Positions 27,784-38,300 are shown, counted from the stretch's first letter. The stretch: DNA of 64,000 nt from an uncultured bacterium (GCA_903826405.1 CAIKEH010000012.1:61525-125524), one strand, 5' to 3'. Notes: a model not told the origin generated them from the sequence alone. Numbers and translations: made by a program.

Positions 27784-28977
27784 TTATTGCTGATTCACCT
27801 CGAATACCCGGATGAAATTCCCACCGAGGATCTTTTTGATATCTTTTTCACTATAGCCTCGTTTGACCAATTCTTTTGTGATCAGGGGCATGCAGGTGAC
27901 ATCATCAAGCCCTGTTGGTGCGGACTGTATTCCATCGAAGTCGGAGCCAAGGCCGACATGGTCCACCCCGATCAACTTCACGATGTGATCCAGATGGTCG
28001 AGAAGCATGGATAGGGGTGGGCGGAAACCCTGCACGAGGTCATTATACTTCTCATAGATTCGGGCTTCAGCATCGAAATGCTCCGAGCCCGTTTTCATGA
28101 GGTTGTCGATTTCTTCCTGATGTGCTTTGGTGAAAGCCTCGTTCTTGCCCATAAAGGTGCTGTCCACGAAGCCTGAGTAGAAGTTGAGCTGGATCACGCC
28201 TCCATTTTGACCAACTGCCAGGATCTGTTCATCTTTCAAGTTGCGAAATACCGGGCAAAGAGACCATGCGCAGCTATGAGAAGCGATGACTGGTTTAGTG
28301 GTGGTGTTGATCGCATCCCAGAAGGTCTGTTCCCCAACATGGCTGATGTCCACGATCATTCCCAGCTGATTCATCCTACGGACCACGGCCTTTCCGAAAT
28401 CGTTCAGGCCGGGTTTGCGTCCGTCAGGAAGCGTACCTTCTTTTTTCCACTTGGATTCCTCCATGGCGGAACTTGCCCACCAGGTGCTGTTGTTCCAGGT
28501 GAGTGTCATGTACCTGCCGCCGCGTGCGTACAGTGCATCGAGATTCTCGATCTTGTCCTCTATCATATGGCCGCCTTCCACGCCCATCATGCTGCCGAGC
28601 TTGCCTGACCTTACTGCTTTTTTCAGGTCTTTCGGATCCAACACGAGCATCATCTTATCCGGATTTCGTTTCACGTAGGCGTACAGCGAATCCATCTCGC
28701 GGTTGGCCATGGCATAGGCTTTCCCAGGGCCATAAGTCTCGTCACAGAAGATGGAGAAGACCTGCACATCGATGCCGCCCTGTTTCAAGCGGGCAAGATC
28801 GGTATGGGTCAAGCCCCGCAAGTCGGCTTCGAACATGACTTTACGGTCGATGCTTTTGCTGATGAAATCGTTGTGAGTATCCACGACAATGGCTTGTTGA
28901 TGGAGCTTTCCAGCGTCCTGGGCCGATGAAGCGAGGCTGTAGATGAGGAATGATGCGAAGAGTGATTTTTTTATCAT
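27784..28977 (-). CDS. Membrane dipeptidase (renal dipeptidase-like, M19), exported
   Basis: The start is taken at MIKKSLFASFLIYSLASSAQ, a signal peptide. The 397-residue enzyme has the binuclear zinc ligands of family M19: HND in VVDTHNDFI, Glu in MMGVEGGHMIED, His in IASHSC, His in DISHVGEQTF, and the substrate-binding Asp in GLGSDFDG. Family members hydrolyse dipeptides, many with a preference for a D-configured C-terminal residue. It sits between the S9 and S12 genes of the hydrolase cluster, with 171 bases before the S9 start. Confidence 0.92.
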   Translation of the reverse strand: MIKKSLFASFLIYSLASSAQDAGKLHQQAIVVDTHNDFISKSIDRKVMFEADLRGLTHTDLARLKQGGIDVQVFSIFCDETYGPGKAYAMANREMDSLYAYVKRNPDKMMLVLDPKDLKKAVRSGKLGSMMGVEGGHMIEDKIENLDALYARGGRYMTLTWNNSTWWASSAMEESKWKKEGTLPDGRKPGLNDFGKAVVRRMNQLGMIVDISHVGEQTFWDAINTTTKPVIASHSCAWSLCPVFRNLKDEQILAVGQNGGVIQLNFYSGFVDSTFMGKNEAFTKAHQEEIDNLMKTGSEHFDAEARIYEKYNDLVQGFRPPLSMLLDHLDHIVKLIGVDHVGLGSDFDGIQSAPTGLDDVTCMPLITKELVKRGYSEKDIKKILGGNFIRVFEVNQQ

Positions 28978-29083
28978 TTGTTTTTGTTTGTAGGTTATCT
29001 GAGCCCTCCTGATCACCGAGGCGTATATAGGCAAGAGGGGCCAAGGCACTCTGCTGATTGTGCATGGTTGACTGAATCTCATT

Positions 29084-30610
29084 TCATTTCCGGGTGAATA
29101 TGTAAGGGGTGTACTCCACGAAGTCGGCCACCTTTACCGTGACGCCGGTCACTTTACCTTTTTCCACGGTGAAGGGAAAGACTGCCTTACTAAACTCGGG
29201 ATCGGTGAATGTCGCATAAAACCGGTTGCCACCAAGAGCTTCGAGTCTTGCGTACATGTCCGGATGATGGGAGAAACGCATGCGCAACTCACCATTTTCC
29301 CTGACCACTTTCATCTCTCCATACACGTCATTATGATAATCACCGATGTAGGAGGTGATGGGAAGCGAGGTGGAAGGCTTCATGGATATCGTGTCCTTGA
29401 TCGCTTTTTCTTTCGTATCAGCGGCTAGACGGTCTTTCCTATCATAATTCTGGTAGACACTGTCGTAGTTACGATAAGGCTTTCCCAGGCAGGCGTCGAG
29501 TATTTCCGAGTTCAATGATAAGAAAAGGGTGTTCTGGTCCGTATTCGTGAGTACGACGATGCCTAATTTTTCCTCCGGAACCAAAGTGACATGGGTCACA
29601 AATCCGTTCACCCCTCCATCGTGTTCAATGATCTTCCTGCCGCAATATTCGCTGAGCTGCCAACCTAATCCATAGAGTTGAAAGTGTCCTGTATTGTAAA
29701 GTGCTCCCCCATTGCCGATGATGGAATGTGGTTTTCTGGTTTGTGCGATGGCGGCGGAGGGAACTACCTGTTTGTCCATGTACTTCCCGTCATTCAGTTG
29801 CATGATCACCCAATGACTGAGGTCGTTCACGCTGGACCCGATGCTTCCCGCAGGGGCCAGGTTATCCAACTTGGCGATGGGGATCCTGACCATTCGTCCC
29901 TCCTGCAGCGTATGAGCGTTGGCGTGATTAGGGGTTGAATTGAATTCCGCACCCAACGCTACGGTATTCTTCATCTCCAAGGGTGTGAAAATGGCTTTCC
30001 GAAGGTATTCCTCCCAGCTCATGCCGGTTACTGCAGGGATGATCTGCCCTGCCGTCAGGAAGCCCGCATTCGTGTAACCCCAGGTGGTGCGGAAAGGGTA
30101 AACCGCTTTGATGTGGGACATCTTTTCCATGACCTCTTCACGGGTAAGCGTACTGGTCCAGTAGGTGAAGTCTCCCTGAAAGGTCATGAATCCCAAACGG
30201 TGGCAGAGCAGGTCACGAATGATGGCCTGTTCGCCTGCCGCCTTGTTATCCAAGCGGAAAGAGGGTATCCATTTAGTGACCTTGTCGTTCAGGGAGAGTT
30301 TTTTCTCGGCTTCAAGCATGGCCATCAAGGTGCCGGTGAACGCTTTTGTATTGCTACCTATCATGAAAAGCGTATTCTCATCCACCTTGTCGTTTCCGTC
30401 CAGCGTTTTCACGCCGTAACCTTTCATCAGGACCACTTTCCCGTCCTTCACCACTGCCAAGGCTACACCGGGGATATTCCAGTTCTTCATGCCCCTTGAC
30501 ACGTAGTTGTCCAGACTGTCGCGAAGGAAGGAGGGCAGGCTATCGGACTGTGTGAACGCAGTGAGTTGCAGCAAGACCAGGGCGAATGGCAAAAGATAGA
30601 ACCTCTTCAT
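29084..30610 (-). CDS. Serine hydrolase (S12, class C beta-lactamase-like), exported
   Basis: The 508-residue protein starts at MKRFYLLPFALVLLQLTAF, a signal peptide; an ATG five codons upstream is also in frame. S12 motifs are SNTK in MIGSNTKAFTG, YTN in WGYTNAGFLTA, and HDGG in IEHDGGVNGF. A C-terminal beta-rich domain (about 390-508; SYIGDYHNDVYGEMKV) resembles the DUF3471-type tail of these enzymes. It is the middle of three S12 paralogues within 8 kb; sequence divergence between them suggests different substrates rather than recent duplication. Confidence 0.9.
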   Translation of the reverse strand: MKRFYLLPFALVLLQLTAFTQSDSLPSFLRDSLDNYVSRGMKNWNIPGVALAVVKDGKVVLMKGYGVKTLDGNDKVDENTLFMIGSNTKAFTGTLMAMLEAEKKLSLNDKVTKWIPSFRLDNKAAGEQAIIRDLLCHRLGFMTFQGDFTYWTSTLTREEVMEKMSHIKAVYPFRTTWGYTNAGFLTAGQIIPAVTGMSWEEYLRKAIFTPLEMKNTVALGAEFNSTPNHANAHTLQEGRMVRIPIAKLDNLAPAGSIGSSVNDLSHWVIMQLNDGKYMDKQVVPSAAIAQTRKPHSIIGNGGALYNTGHFQLYGLGWQLSEYCGRKIIEHDGGVNGFVTHVTLVPEEKLGIVVLTNTDQNTLFLSLNSEILDACLGKPYRNYDSVYQNYDRKDRLAADTKEKAIKDTISMKPSTSLPITSYIGDYHNDVYGEMKVVRENGELRMRFSHHPDMYARLEALGGNRFYATFTDPEFSKAVFPFTVEKGKVTGVTVKVADFVEYTPYIFTRK

Positions 30611-30631
30611 TTCTACTTGGATCATTTAGTT

Positions 30632-31927
30632 TCAGTCGTTGATTGCGGAATAAGCCAATACTTTGAACTTGTTGGTCAGACCATGGTCGTTCAGAGCATA
30701 GTGCTGACGAAAGAATATCCCCACGAGTTTTTCCTTCGGGTCGGCCCAGTACGTTGTGGTGAAGGCGCCGCCCCACTCAAAGGCGCCCTCCTGTACCGGA
30801 AGTGCGGCGCTGCCCTTCAATGAGGTGATGGAGAAGCCCAGCCCGAAGCCGTTGACGGGGCCGTAAAGATCACCCACCTGGTTCATGGTCATCATCCGGA
30901 CGGTGTTCCGGGCGAGTATGCGTTTACCATTGTACTCCCCCCCGTTCAGCAGCATTTGCATGAAGATGCCATAGTCCAGTGCCGTGCTGGAGAGGCCGGC
31001 GCCGCCCGAGAAATAGGTGCCTGGCGTTTTCGGATAACCGAAATCCTTGGGGGCTCCACTCTGCATGATCGGTCCGGTAACGGGGGTCAACTTCCCATCT
31101 TTCTGCGTGAAGACGTTAGCGATGCGGTCCTGTTTGATGGCAGGCACATAGAAATAGGTGTCGCTCATGCCAAGCGGTTCGAACAGTCGCTTGCGGAGGA
31201 ACACGTCCAGACTCATTCCGGACATCACTTCAACAAAGTAGCCGAGCAGGTCGGAGTTGAGTCCGTAGGTGTATTTCTCACCCGGCTGGTGCATCAGCGG
31301 TAGCGCACCCAATTTCTTCATGTCCGTGGCTAGGAGGTGTCCTTGTTGGCCCCCGAAACCATCGACGAGACCTGCTTTTGCATAAATGGCGTTGGCTTCG
31401 GCACTTCCGATCTGCGCGTAGCCGAGACCGGAAGTATGGGTCAGCAATTGCCTGATGGTGATCTCCGATTTGGCGGGGACCGTCGTATAGCTCGAATCCG
31501 CGGGATTGAATTTGTCCAGAACGCGCGCGCCCTTGAATTCAGGGATGTATTTCGAGACGGGATCGTCAAGAAGGAACTTCCCTTCCTCATAGAGTATCAT
31601 GGTAGCCACGCTGGTGATAGCCTTGCTTTGGGAGGCGATGCGGAAGATATTGTCCGTGCGCAGCGGCTGTCTTTTATCCGCATCGTTATATCCGAAGGCC
31701 TTGTGGTAGACAATCTTGCCGTCACGGATCAGCAGTGCCACACAGCCGTTGGTGAGTCCATCTTTTACCCATTGGTTCACAACTTCATCGATACGTGCGA
31801 TTCGGTCTGACGACATCCCGACACTGGCGGGACTGGAAACGGAGATCGCTTTTTGTTCTGGTTTGGATGGTTGTGCAGAAGCGGCAATGGAAAGAAAAAG
31901 CAACAGGGCCAGAAATGATTTATTCAT
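30632..31927 (-). CDS. Serine hydrolase (S12, family VIII esterase/EstB-like), exported
   Basis: The 431-residue protein has a signal peptide (MNKSFLALLLFLSIAASAQ) and the S12 SxxK motif in IASQSKAITSV. The second motif reads YGLNSDLLGYFVE, the longer-spaced form seen in esterases of the EstB type, and the third is WGG in FEWGGAFTTTYWADP. This points to an esterase or amidase rather than a penicillin-binding activity. There is no long C-terminal extension, unlike its two neighbours. It is the most upstream gene of the hydrolase cluster, and the next S12 gene follows 21 bases after its stop. Confidence 0.88.
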   Translation of the reverse strand: MNKSFLALLLFLSIAASAQPSKPEQKAISVSSPASVGMSSDRIARIDEVVNQWVKDGLTNGCVALLIRDGKIVYHKAFGYNDADKRQPLRTDNIFRIASQSKAITSVATMILYEEGKFLLDDPVSKYIPEFKGARVLDKFNPADSSYTTVPAKSEITIRQLLTHTSGLGYAQIGSAEANAIYAKAGLVDGFGGQQGHLLATDMKKLGALPLMHQPGEKYTYGLNSDLLGYFVEVMSGMSLDVFLRKRLFEPLGMSDTYFYVPAIKQDRIANVFTQKDGKLTPVTGPIMQSGAPKDFGYPKTPGTYFSGGAGLSSTALDYGIFMQMLLNGGEYNGKRILARNTVRMMTMNQVGDLYGPVNGFGLGFSITSLKGSAALPVQEGAFEWGGAFTTTYWADPKEKLVGIFFRQHYALNDHGLTNKFKVLAYSAIND

Positions 31928-31985
31928 CCCACCGGTTTTTTGGTTATGTTGAAAGTAACCAAAAGTCTGAATCAGGGAGCGGGGC

Positions 31986-32750
31986 TCATTCCTTTTTTTC
32001 GACCCGCGGTATCATGCGGTGATTCCTGAATTCCCTGGCGGCAAACAGGATGTATTGATCGAATTCATATTCATTGGTGATCGCAGTGAAATCATAAGTG
32101 GGCCGATATTCTTTCATGAAAGCCTCCATCATCTCCCCATCGAAGCCGGTCAGGGTGCGGACGAGCCGCCTATTGAAACGGTAGTTGACATATTTCTCCT
32201 GTTCCTCCGTCAGCAACCTGTTCTGGAAATTTTTCAGGTTATGGTTACGGCGGAATCGGAACATGTTGATGAGTTCATTGGGATCCAGCCCGACTGGTGC
32301 CCCGATGGACGAATTCCCTTCACTGATGCGCAATCCACCAGTGCTGCCGCCAAAGATCTTTGAATATCGTTCCCTGTTTTCCATGGAATCCTGCTTATAG
32401 GTCTTCCCGACCACCACCACTTCCTGGAGGCTTTGATAACGATCGAATACGCGTACGCGCAGGGATACGTCGAACTGCTGAGGGTAGGTGATCTTCCTGA
32501 CCGGAAAATATTGGGTCGACTTGTCCATGTAAACGAAAGCGATAGAATCGTCTGATGCCACGTTGATCAGATATCTGCCAAGGGAATCGGTGAAGGTGAG
32601 TAGGCCTTTAGTGCTTTTGACCTTCACAGCGGGCACGGGAACCAAGCGGGATGAATCATATACGGCACCATTGATCAATACCTGACTTCTCAGCAGGGAC
32701 GGGGAATTCAGAGCGATCAGGAAAGTGATGATGCCAATGGCCTTTCTCAT
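31986..32750 (-). CDS. Exported protein with carboxypeptidase-regulatory-like domain
   Basis: With the start at MRKAIGIITFLIALNSPS the protein has 254 residues and a signal peptide ending at about RSQ. Residues 25-105 form a CarboxypepD_reg-like beta-sandwich (INGAVYDSSRLVPVPAVKVK, FTDSLGRYLINV), and the rest is a helical, charged region with NHNLKNFQNRLLTEEQEKYV. There is no TonB plug or barrel, so it is not a receptor. Such stand-alone proteins are common in Bacteroidota and their role is unknown. It is 58 bases upstream of the hydrolase cluster on the same strand. Confidence 0.75.
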   Translation of the reverse strand: MRKAIGIITFLIALNSPSLLRSQVLINGAVYDSSRLVPVPAVKVKSTKGLLTFTDSLGRYLINVASDDSIAFVYMDKSTQYFPVRKITYPQQFDVSLRVRVFDRYQSLQEVVVVGKTYKQDSMENRERYSKIFGGSTGGLRISEGNSSIGAPVGLDPNELINMFRFRRNHNLKNFQNRLLTEEQEKYVNYRFNRRLVRTLTGFDGEMMEAFMKEYRPTYDFTAITNEYEFDQYILFAAREFRNHRMIPRVEKKE

Positions 32751-32822
32751 GCGGCGTGAAATTAGTCCTTTGTCGGGCAAATGTCAGGATGCTACCGATG
32801 GGATTGGAGGGGAAGCGGGTAT

Positions 32823-33401
32823 TTAACCCCGTCTTTGCATTTGCAGTATCCGTTCTATCACTACCGGGTAGTGTTCATGTTCGAGTTTTTGGACCTTTTC
32901 GGCGAGCATGGCCGCATTGTCAGTGGGCGAGACCGGGCATTTGGCTTGGAAGATGGTACCACCGTGATCATACAACTCGTCAACAAAATGTATCGTGATG
33001 CCGGTCTCCTTCTCCCCACTTGCAATGACGGCTTCATGCACACGGTAGCCGTACATCCCCTTACCTCCAAATCGGGGGAGAAGGGCAGGATGGATATTGA
33101 CTATACGAAGGGGAAATGCCTGAATGAGGAGGGGTGGTAATTTCCAAAGGAAACCAGCCAGCACAATGAGGTCGATCTCATACTCTCTCAAATACGGCAC
33201 ATAGGCATCACCCTGGAGAAAGCGGTTTTTCTCTATCAGCAGGGTGGATATACCCTTATCTTCAGCAATACTCAGGATGCCGGCCCCCGGTTTGTTGCAG
33301 ACGACAAGGTCCACCTTGACCGTCTCCGACCCCCTGAAATAATCGATGATCTTACCGGCGTTGGTGCCGGCTCCTGATCCGAAAAGAGCGATATTTTTCA
33401 T
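32823..33401 (-). CDS. purN: Phosphoribosylglycinamide formyltransferase
   Basis: The 192-residue protein matches PurN in length and motifs: the N-terminal GSGAGTNAGKIIDYF for phosphate binding, the catalytic HPALLPRFGG with its preceding NIHPA (Asn and His), and the Asp-containing TGITIHFVDELYDHG. It transfers a formyl group from 10-formyltetrahydrofolate to glycinamide ribonucleotide in purine synthesis. It lies next to a small membrane protein gene on the same strand and shows no other purine genes nearby. Confidence 0.94.
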   Translation of the reverse strand: MKNIALFGSGAGTNAGKIIDYFRGSETVKVDLVVCNKPGAGILSIAEDKGISTLLIEKNRFLQGDAYVPYLREYEIDLIVLAGFLWKLPPLLIQAFPLRIVNIHPALLPRFGGKGMYGYRVHEAVIASGEKETGITIHFVDELYDHGGTIFQAKCPVSPTDNAAMLAEKVQKLEHEHYPVVIERILQMQRRG

Positions 33402-33432
33402 CTATGTGATGGTCAAATAGTTATGATAAATT

Positions 33433-33750
33433 TTACGCTTTGCCCTCTGCCTTTTTTTCAGGTCTCATGAGACCAAATCGGCGCAGGATCTTTTGCTCAT
33501 ATTTCCAGAAAAAAGGGAACTGGCCGAAAAGAAGGGCTACAAAAAGGATGAGGATCTGATATCCGAAGATCAGGACAGCCAGCCTGAGTACTATTTTCCA
33601 AACCCAGAAAGTCTGCTCATCCATCCCGGACCAAAGGGTCGCTTGACGACTTATCCAAGCGGTCAATGTGCCTGTGACCGCAAAGGTGCATAGGATGAGG
33701 AATAATTGCCTCGGCCCCACCCCCCACTTTTTCTGCCATTTTCTGAACAT
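33433..33750 (-). CDS. Small two-helix membrane protein (DUF6787-like)
   Basis: The 105-residue protein has a basic N-terminus (MFRKWQKKWGVGPRQLFLIL), a first hydrophobic helix at about 15-37, a second at about 58-80 (LRLAVLIFGYQILILFVALL), and a basic tail ending KKAEGKA. Layout and the WGVxxxQLxLI start resemble the Bacteroidota DUF6787 group, recognised only from memory. It is divergent from the act operon over about 225 bases. Function unknown. Confidence 0.7.
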   Translation of the reverse strand: MFRKWQKKWGVGPRQLFLILCTFAVTGTLTAWISRQATLWSGMDEQTFWVWKIVLRLAVLIFGYQILILFVALLFGQFPFFWKYEQKILRRFGLMRPEKKAEGKA

Positions 33751-33921
33751 GCTGCAAAGAGAAATAAAAATGCTGGAAAGGCAATCATCGACTGCTTGTC
33801 ACATGATTATTGCATAGCCATGACAGGAGTTACGAAAAGCGGTTGTGATTCGTCTGAAACCCTTGCTGGACAAGAGCTAAAAAAAATTAAAAGTTGTTGA
33901 TAATTTGTTGGTTTCCTGCCT

Positions 33922-33929
33922 TATTTTTG
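33922..33929 (+). promoter_or_regulatory. -7 element of the act/cox respiratory operon
   Basis: TATTTTTG matches the Bacteroidota -7 consensus TAnnTTTG exactly and lies 46 bases before the actA ATG at 33976. TTG-rich sequence at 33885-33910 could serve as the -33 region, though spacing is not ideal. Confidence 0.55.
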
Positions 33930-33975
33930 CACCTTGATCAGGGTTTTTCCACGTCTACCACAACTCAATGCGCAT

Positions 33976-35232
33976 ATGTTTCAGTTTCGAACCCAAGTGA
34001 AGGCATTACAGACAGCAATATTATTTATTTTACTAATCTCTTTTTCCCTTAGGATCAACGCTCAAGAAGGGAAGGCTCTTTTCAACGCAAAATGTGCCTC
34101 TTGTCATGCCATTGACAAACAATTGGTTGGCCCGGCACTGCGAGGAGTTGAAGATCGTTGGGGTGGTGACAAGGCCATGATCCATAATTGGGTCCACAAC
34201 AGTGCTGCCGTGATCAAAAGTGGCTACCCAAGGGCGGTTGAGGTATATAGTCAGTTCAACAAGGTCCAGATGACCGCGTTTCCTGAACTGGCGGACAAGG
34301 ACATAGATGCAATTCTCGCTTATGTATCCGCTCCACCCGCTGCCAATACCACGCCGGGTTCCGCACCTTCCTCTGCTGGTGCTCCTGCGGATAATAAAGA
34401 TGATAGTTCATTACTTTTCGGCATACTTACCTTGATTCTTGCTGTTATATCACTCATCCTGCTTCAGGTAAACAGCAATCTCCGCAAGCTTTCTGACGAT
34501 CGTGAAGGTGTACATGCCCCTGAACCTGTTCCTTTCTATCGCAATAAGGCTTACATCGCAACTGGCGCCATCATACTTTTTCTTTTGGCGGGCTATTTCG
34601 TTTTCCAGGGAGCGCAGGGCTTGGGTCGTTCACAGAATTACCAGCCCGAGCAACCGATATTCTACTCCCATACGGTGCATGCCGGTGTCAACCAGATCAG
34701 CTGTCTTTACTGCCATGGTGGTGCACAGGACAGCAAGCATGCGAACATCCCTTCGGTCAATGTATGTATGAACTGTCACATGGGCATCAATGAATATGCC
34801 AAGGGACCGAAACTTTACAGGGAGGATGGTTCAGAAGTAGATGGTACTGCCGAGATCAAGAAACTTTATCAATACGCCGGATGGGATCCCACCACCCGTA
34901 ACTATACTGGTAACGGTAAGCCTGTCGAGTGGATCAGGATACATAATCTGCCCGACCACGTTTATTTCAATCACTCTCAGCACGTGAAAGCAGGCAAGCA
35001 ACAGTGCCAGACCTGCCATGGTGAGATCCAGAAGATGAATGAGGTCTACCAGTTCGCCAACCTCAGCATGGGCTGGTGCGTGAACTGCCACCGGGAGACG
35101 AAGGTCCAATTCGCCGACAACAAGTTCTACAGCATCTATGAAAAATTCCATGAGGATATCAAGAACAAGAAACTGGACAGCGTAACGGTGGAGAAGATCG
35201 GTGGAACGGAATGCCAGAAATGCCACTATTGA
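33976..35232 (+). CDS. actA: Alternative complex III subunit ActA, six-heme cytochrome c
   Basis: The start is ATG 33976, downstream of the promoter; an upstream TTG at 33934 would lie at the transcription start and is rejected. The 418-residue protein has a signal/anchor, then CASCH (about residue 40) in a monoheme cytochrome c domain, a transmembrane helix at about 148-168, a second at about 195-212, and five further heme sites: CLYCH, CMNCH, CQTCH, CVNCH and CQKCH. It is the electron-exit subunit of the menaquinol:cytochrome c oxidoreductase, facing the periplasm. The N-terminal monoheme module is additional to the pentaheme core that defines ActA. First gene of a 14-gene operon. Confidence 0.93.
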   Translation: MFQFRTQVKALQTAILFILLISFSLRINAQEGKALFNAKCASCHAIDKQLVGPALRGVEDRWGGDKAMIHNWVHNSAAVIKSGYPRAVEVYSQFNKVQMTAFPELADKDIDAILAYVSAPPAANTTPGSAPSSAGAPADNKDDSSLLFGILTLILAVISLILLQVNSNLRKLSDDREGVHAPEPVPFYRNKAYIATGAIILFLLAGYFVFQGAQGLGRSQNYQPEQPIFYSHTVHAGVNQISCLYCHGGAQDSKHANIPSVNVCMNCHMGINEYAKGPKLYREDGSEVDGTAEIKKLYQYAGWDPTTRNYTGNGKPVEWIRIHNLPDHVYFNHSQHVKAGKQQCQTCHGEIQKMNEVYQFANLSMGWCVNCHRETKVQFADNKFYSIYEKFHEDIKNKKLDSVTVEKIGGTECQKCHY

Positions 35233-35300
35233 CCGATCATCAGGGGGCAGGTTGCCCCTATTCCCGTTTTTCATTCCGCATACAACCTTACAACTGATAT

Positions 35301-38300
35301 ATGGAGCAAAAAAAGTACTGGCAGAATTTCGGTGAACTCAGGAATAGTGAAGGCTACGAAAAGGACCTTCAGGATGAGTTCAAGGAACAACTTCCTTTCG
35401 AGGCCGATGACAAAGGCCTGCTGGAGGCCAGGACACCCCGTCGTGATTTCCTGAAATACGTTGGTTTCAGCACTGCCGCCGCAGCTGTGGCAGCAGGTTG
35501 TGAGATACCGGTCAAAAAAAGCATTCCTTACCTCAACAAACCGGAGAACATCATACCTGGCGTACCGAACTATTTCGCCACTACCTATGTGCAGGACGGC
35601 AATGTCGTTCCCGTCGTGGCCAAGGTCAGAGACGGCCGCCCCATCAAGTTGGAAGGCAATGAACTTTCTTCCATCACTCTCGGAGGTACCTCAGCCCGTG
35701 TTCAAGCAGCCGTATTGGGTATTTATGATACTGCACGTTCTCGTTATCCCATAGCTAATGGCAAGGAAGTGACTACGTTCGAAGCATTTGATAAAATGGT
35801 CGTCGAAGCGATGAAAGGTGCTGGGGGTGTCACCGTACTTCTGACCTCTACGATAACTTCCCCAACGAGCAAAATGGTTATCGCGCAATTCCTGGCAAAA
35901 AATCCAGGTAGTCGCCATGTGCAATATGACGCCATTTCAGCAAGCGGCCTTTTGCAGGCGAACGAAGCCGGCTACGGAAAAAGGGCCATACCATCGTATC
36001 ATTTCGACAATGCCAAAGTGATCGTCAGTCTGGGTGCAGATTTCCTCGGAACTTGGCTGAACACGATCGAATATTCCCGTCAATACGCTGCCGGAAGGAA
36101 GATCAACCAGTTGAACCCGGAAATGAGCAAGCATATCCAGTTCGAGAGCATGCTCAGCCTTACCGGTGCAAATGCCGATGAGCGCTTTGTACACAGGCCT
36201 TCAGAGGCTGGTGCTGTGGCCCTCGGACTCTATGCACGACTTGGCGGGTCCGTTACCGCACCTGCTGTCGCAGATGAAAGACTCAAAAAAGGTCTTGATC
36301 TCGCAGCATCTCAACTCAAAGCGGCCAATGGCGCAGCTTTAGTGGTCAGCGGAAGCAACGATGCTCGTGTACAGACCATCGTGAATGCGATCAATGAGAT
36401 CATCGGGGCTAATGGAAAGACGATCAACTGGGCCACCACACTCAATACCCGTCAGGGGAATGACAAGGAAATGGTCCAACTCGTTCAGGATATGAATGAT
36501 GGTAAGGTCGGCGCCTTGCTCATTCATGGTGTCAATCCAGCATATGATTATTTCGATAGCAAGAAATTCACCGAAGGTCTGAAGAAGGTCAAAGTGAGCA
36601 TTTCCTTCAACGACAGGGAGGATGAGACTTCGGAAAATTGCAAGTTCAGCCTTCCCGACCACCATTTTCTCGAAAGTTGGGGTGATGCGGAAATGAAATC
36701 AGGAGCCATCAGTTTCCTCCAGCCAACGATCGCACCCATATTCAAGACAAGAGCATTCCAGACCTCACTAATGCACTGGAGCGGCGATACCTCCGAATAT
36801 GGGGATTTCTTCAAGAATTACTGGATCACCAAACTTGGTGGCCAGGAAGCATGGGATAAAGCTTTACAGGATGGTGTCGTAGAGAATCTTGCCGCACCAG
36901 CAGCAGCACCCTTCAACAATTCAGGTGTTGCCGAAGCTGCAGCCCAACTCTCCTCAGCCAAAAAAGGCGGCAAGACTGAATTGGTTATTTATGAAAAGGT
37001 GTCCATGGGAAGTGGCAAAGATGCGAACAACCCATGGCTGCAGGAACTTCCCGATCCCATCACCAAGGCAACTTGGGACAACTACGTCATCATCTCCTAT
37101 GCAAAAGCCAAGGATTTGGGCATCGTGGTTGATGATAATTATGAAGTCGAGACATCCAAGCCCACAGTGACCCTGAAGTCCGGTGGCAAGGAATTCGTGT
37201 TGCCGATCCTGGTCATACCGGGCATGCATCCGGATGTTGTTGCCTTGGCTCTCGGCTATGGACGTAGCGAAAAAACCGGAAAAGCAGCAGCAGGTGTAGG
37301 ACAAAACGCTTTCCCGCTGGTATCCTTCAACGGTGCCAGTTTCGAATATGCAGCCACTGATGTAAGTGTTGAAAAAACGGGCAAGACCTATAAGGTGGCT
37401 TATACACAGACCCATAACCAATATGAAGGCCGCAAGGAAGTGGTCCGTGAATACGATCTTGAGGATTTCCGCAAGACCCCAAAAATACTCAAGGCCGAAA
37501 GGGACGAGCTCGTGGAAGACTTTGCAAAGCAGACCGGAGATTACCGTGTTGAAGGCACTCTTTACCCGGACTATCCCTACCCCGGTGCCAAATGGGGAAT
37601 GAGTATCGACCTGAATACCTGCACCGGCTGTGGCGCCTGTTCCATAGCCTGCACGGCCGAGAACAATGTGGCTGTCGTTGGTAAATCCGAAGTGCTGCGT
37701 GCACATGAGATGCATTGGCTCCGCATCGACAGATATTTTGCTACTTACAGAGACAATTCCGGCAATGATGATCTGGACAATCTGAATGTGTTATTCATGC
37801 CAGTCATGTGCCAGCACTGCGATAATGCTCCTTGCGAGAACGTTTGTCCGGTAAATGCAACCAGCCACAGCAGCGAAGGCTTGAACCAGATGACCTATAA
37901 CCGCTGTATCGGTACGCGCTATTGTGCCAACAACTGTCCCTTCAAAGTCCGCCGCTTCAACTGGGCCGACTATATGGGCGCCGACAGTTTCCCCGACAAC
38001 CAGAACGGGAAGTTGGATGCTTCTGTCATGCAGATGAATGATGACCTTACCCGCATGGTGCTCAATCCTGACGTTACCGTCCGCTCCCGTGGCGTTATCG
38101 AAAAATGTTCGTTCTGTGTTCAACGCCTGCAAGACGGCAAACTCAAGGCCAAGAAGGAGAATCGACCGCTGGATACCGGTGCGGAAGGTAAGTGGGATAT
38201 CAAGACAGCCTGCCAGCAGGCGTGCCCCACCAATGCCATCGTATTCGGAAATGTCAACGATAAGAAGAGCCCAGTATCCAAGATCCGCAACGAGGAACAG

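Noticed and set aside
36954..37715. 253-codon frame opposite actB
   Set aside because: The iron-sulfur motifs of ActB in the same region are certain; the antisense frame has no recognisable features.
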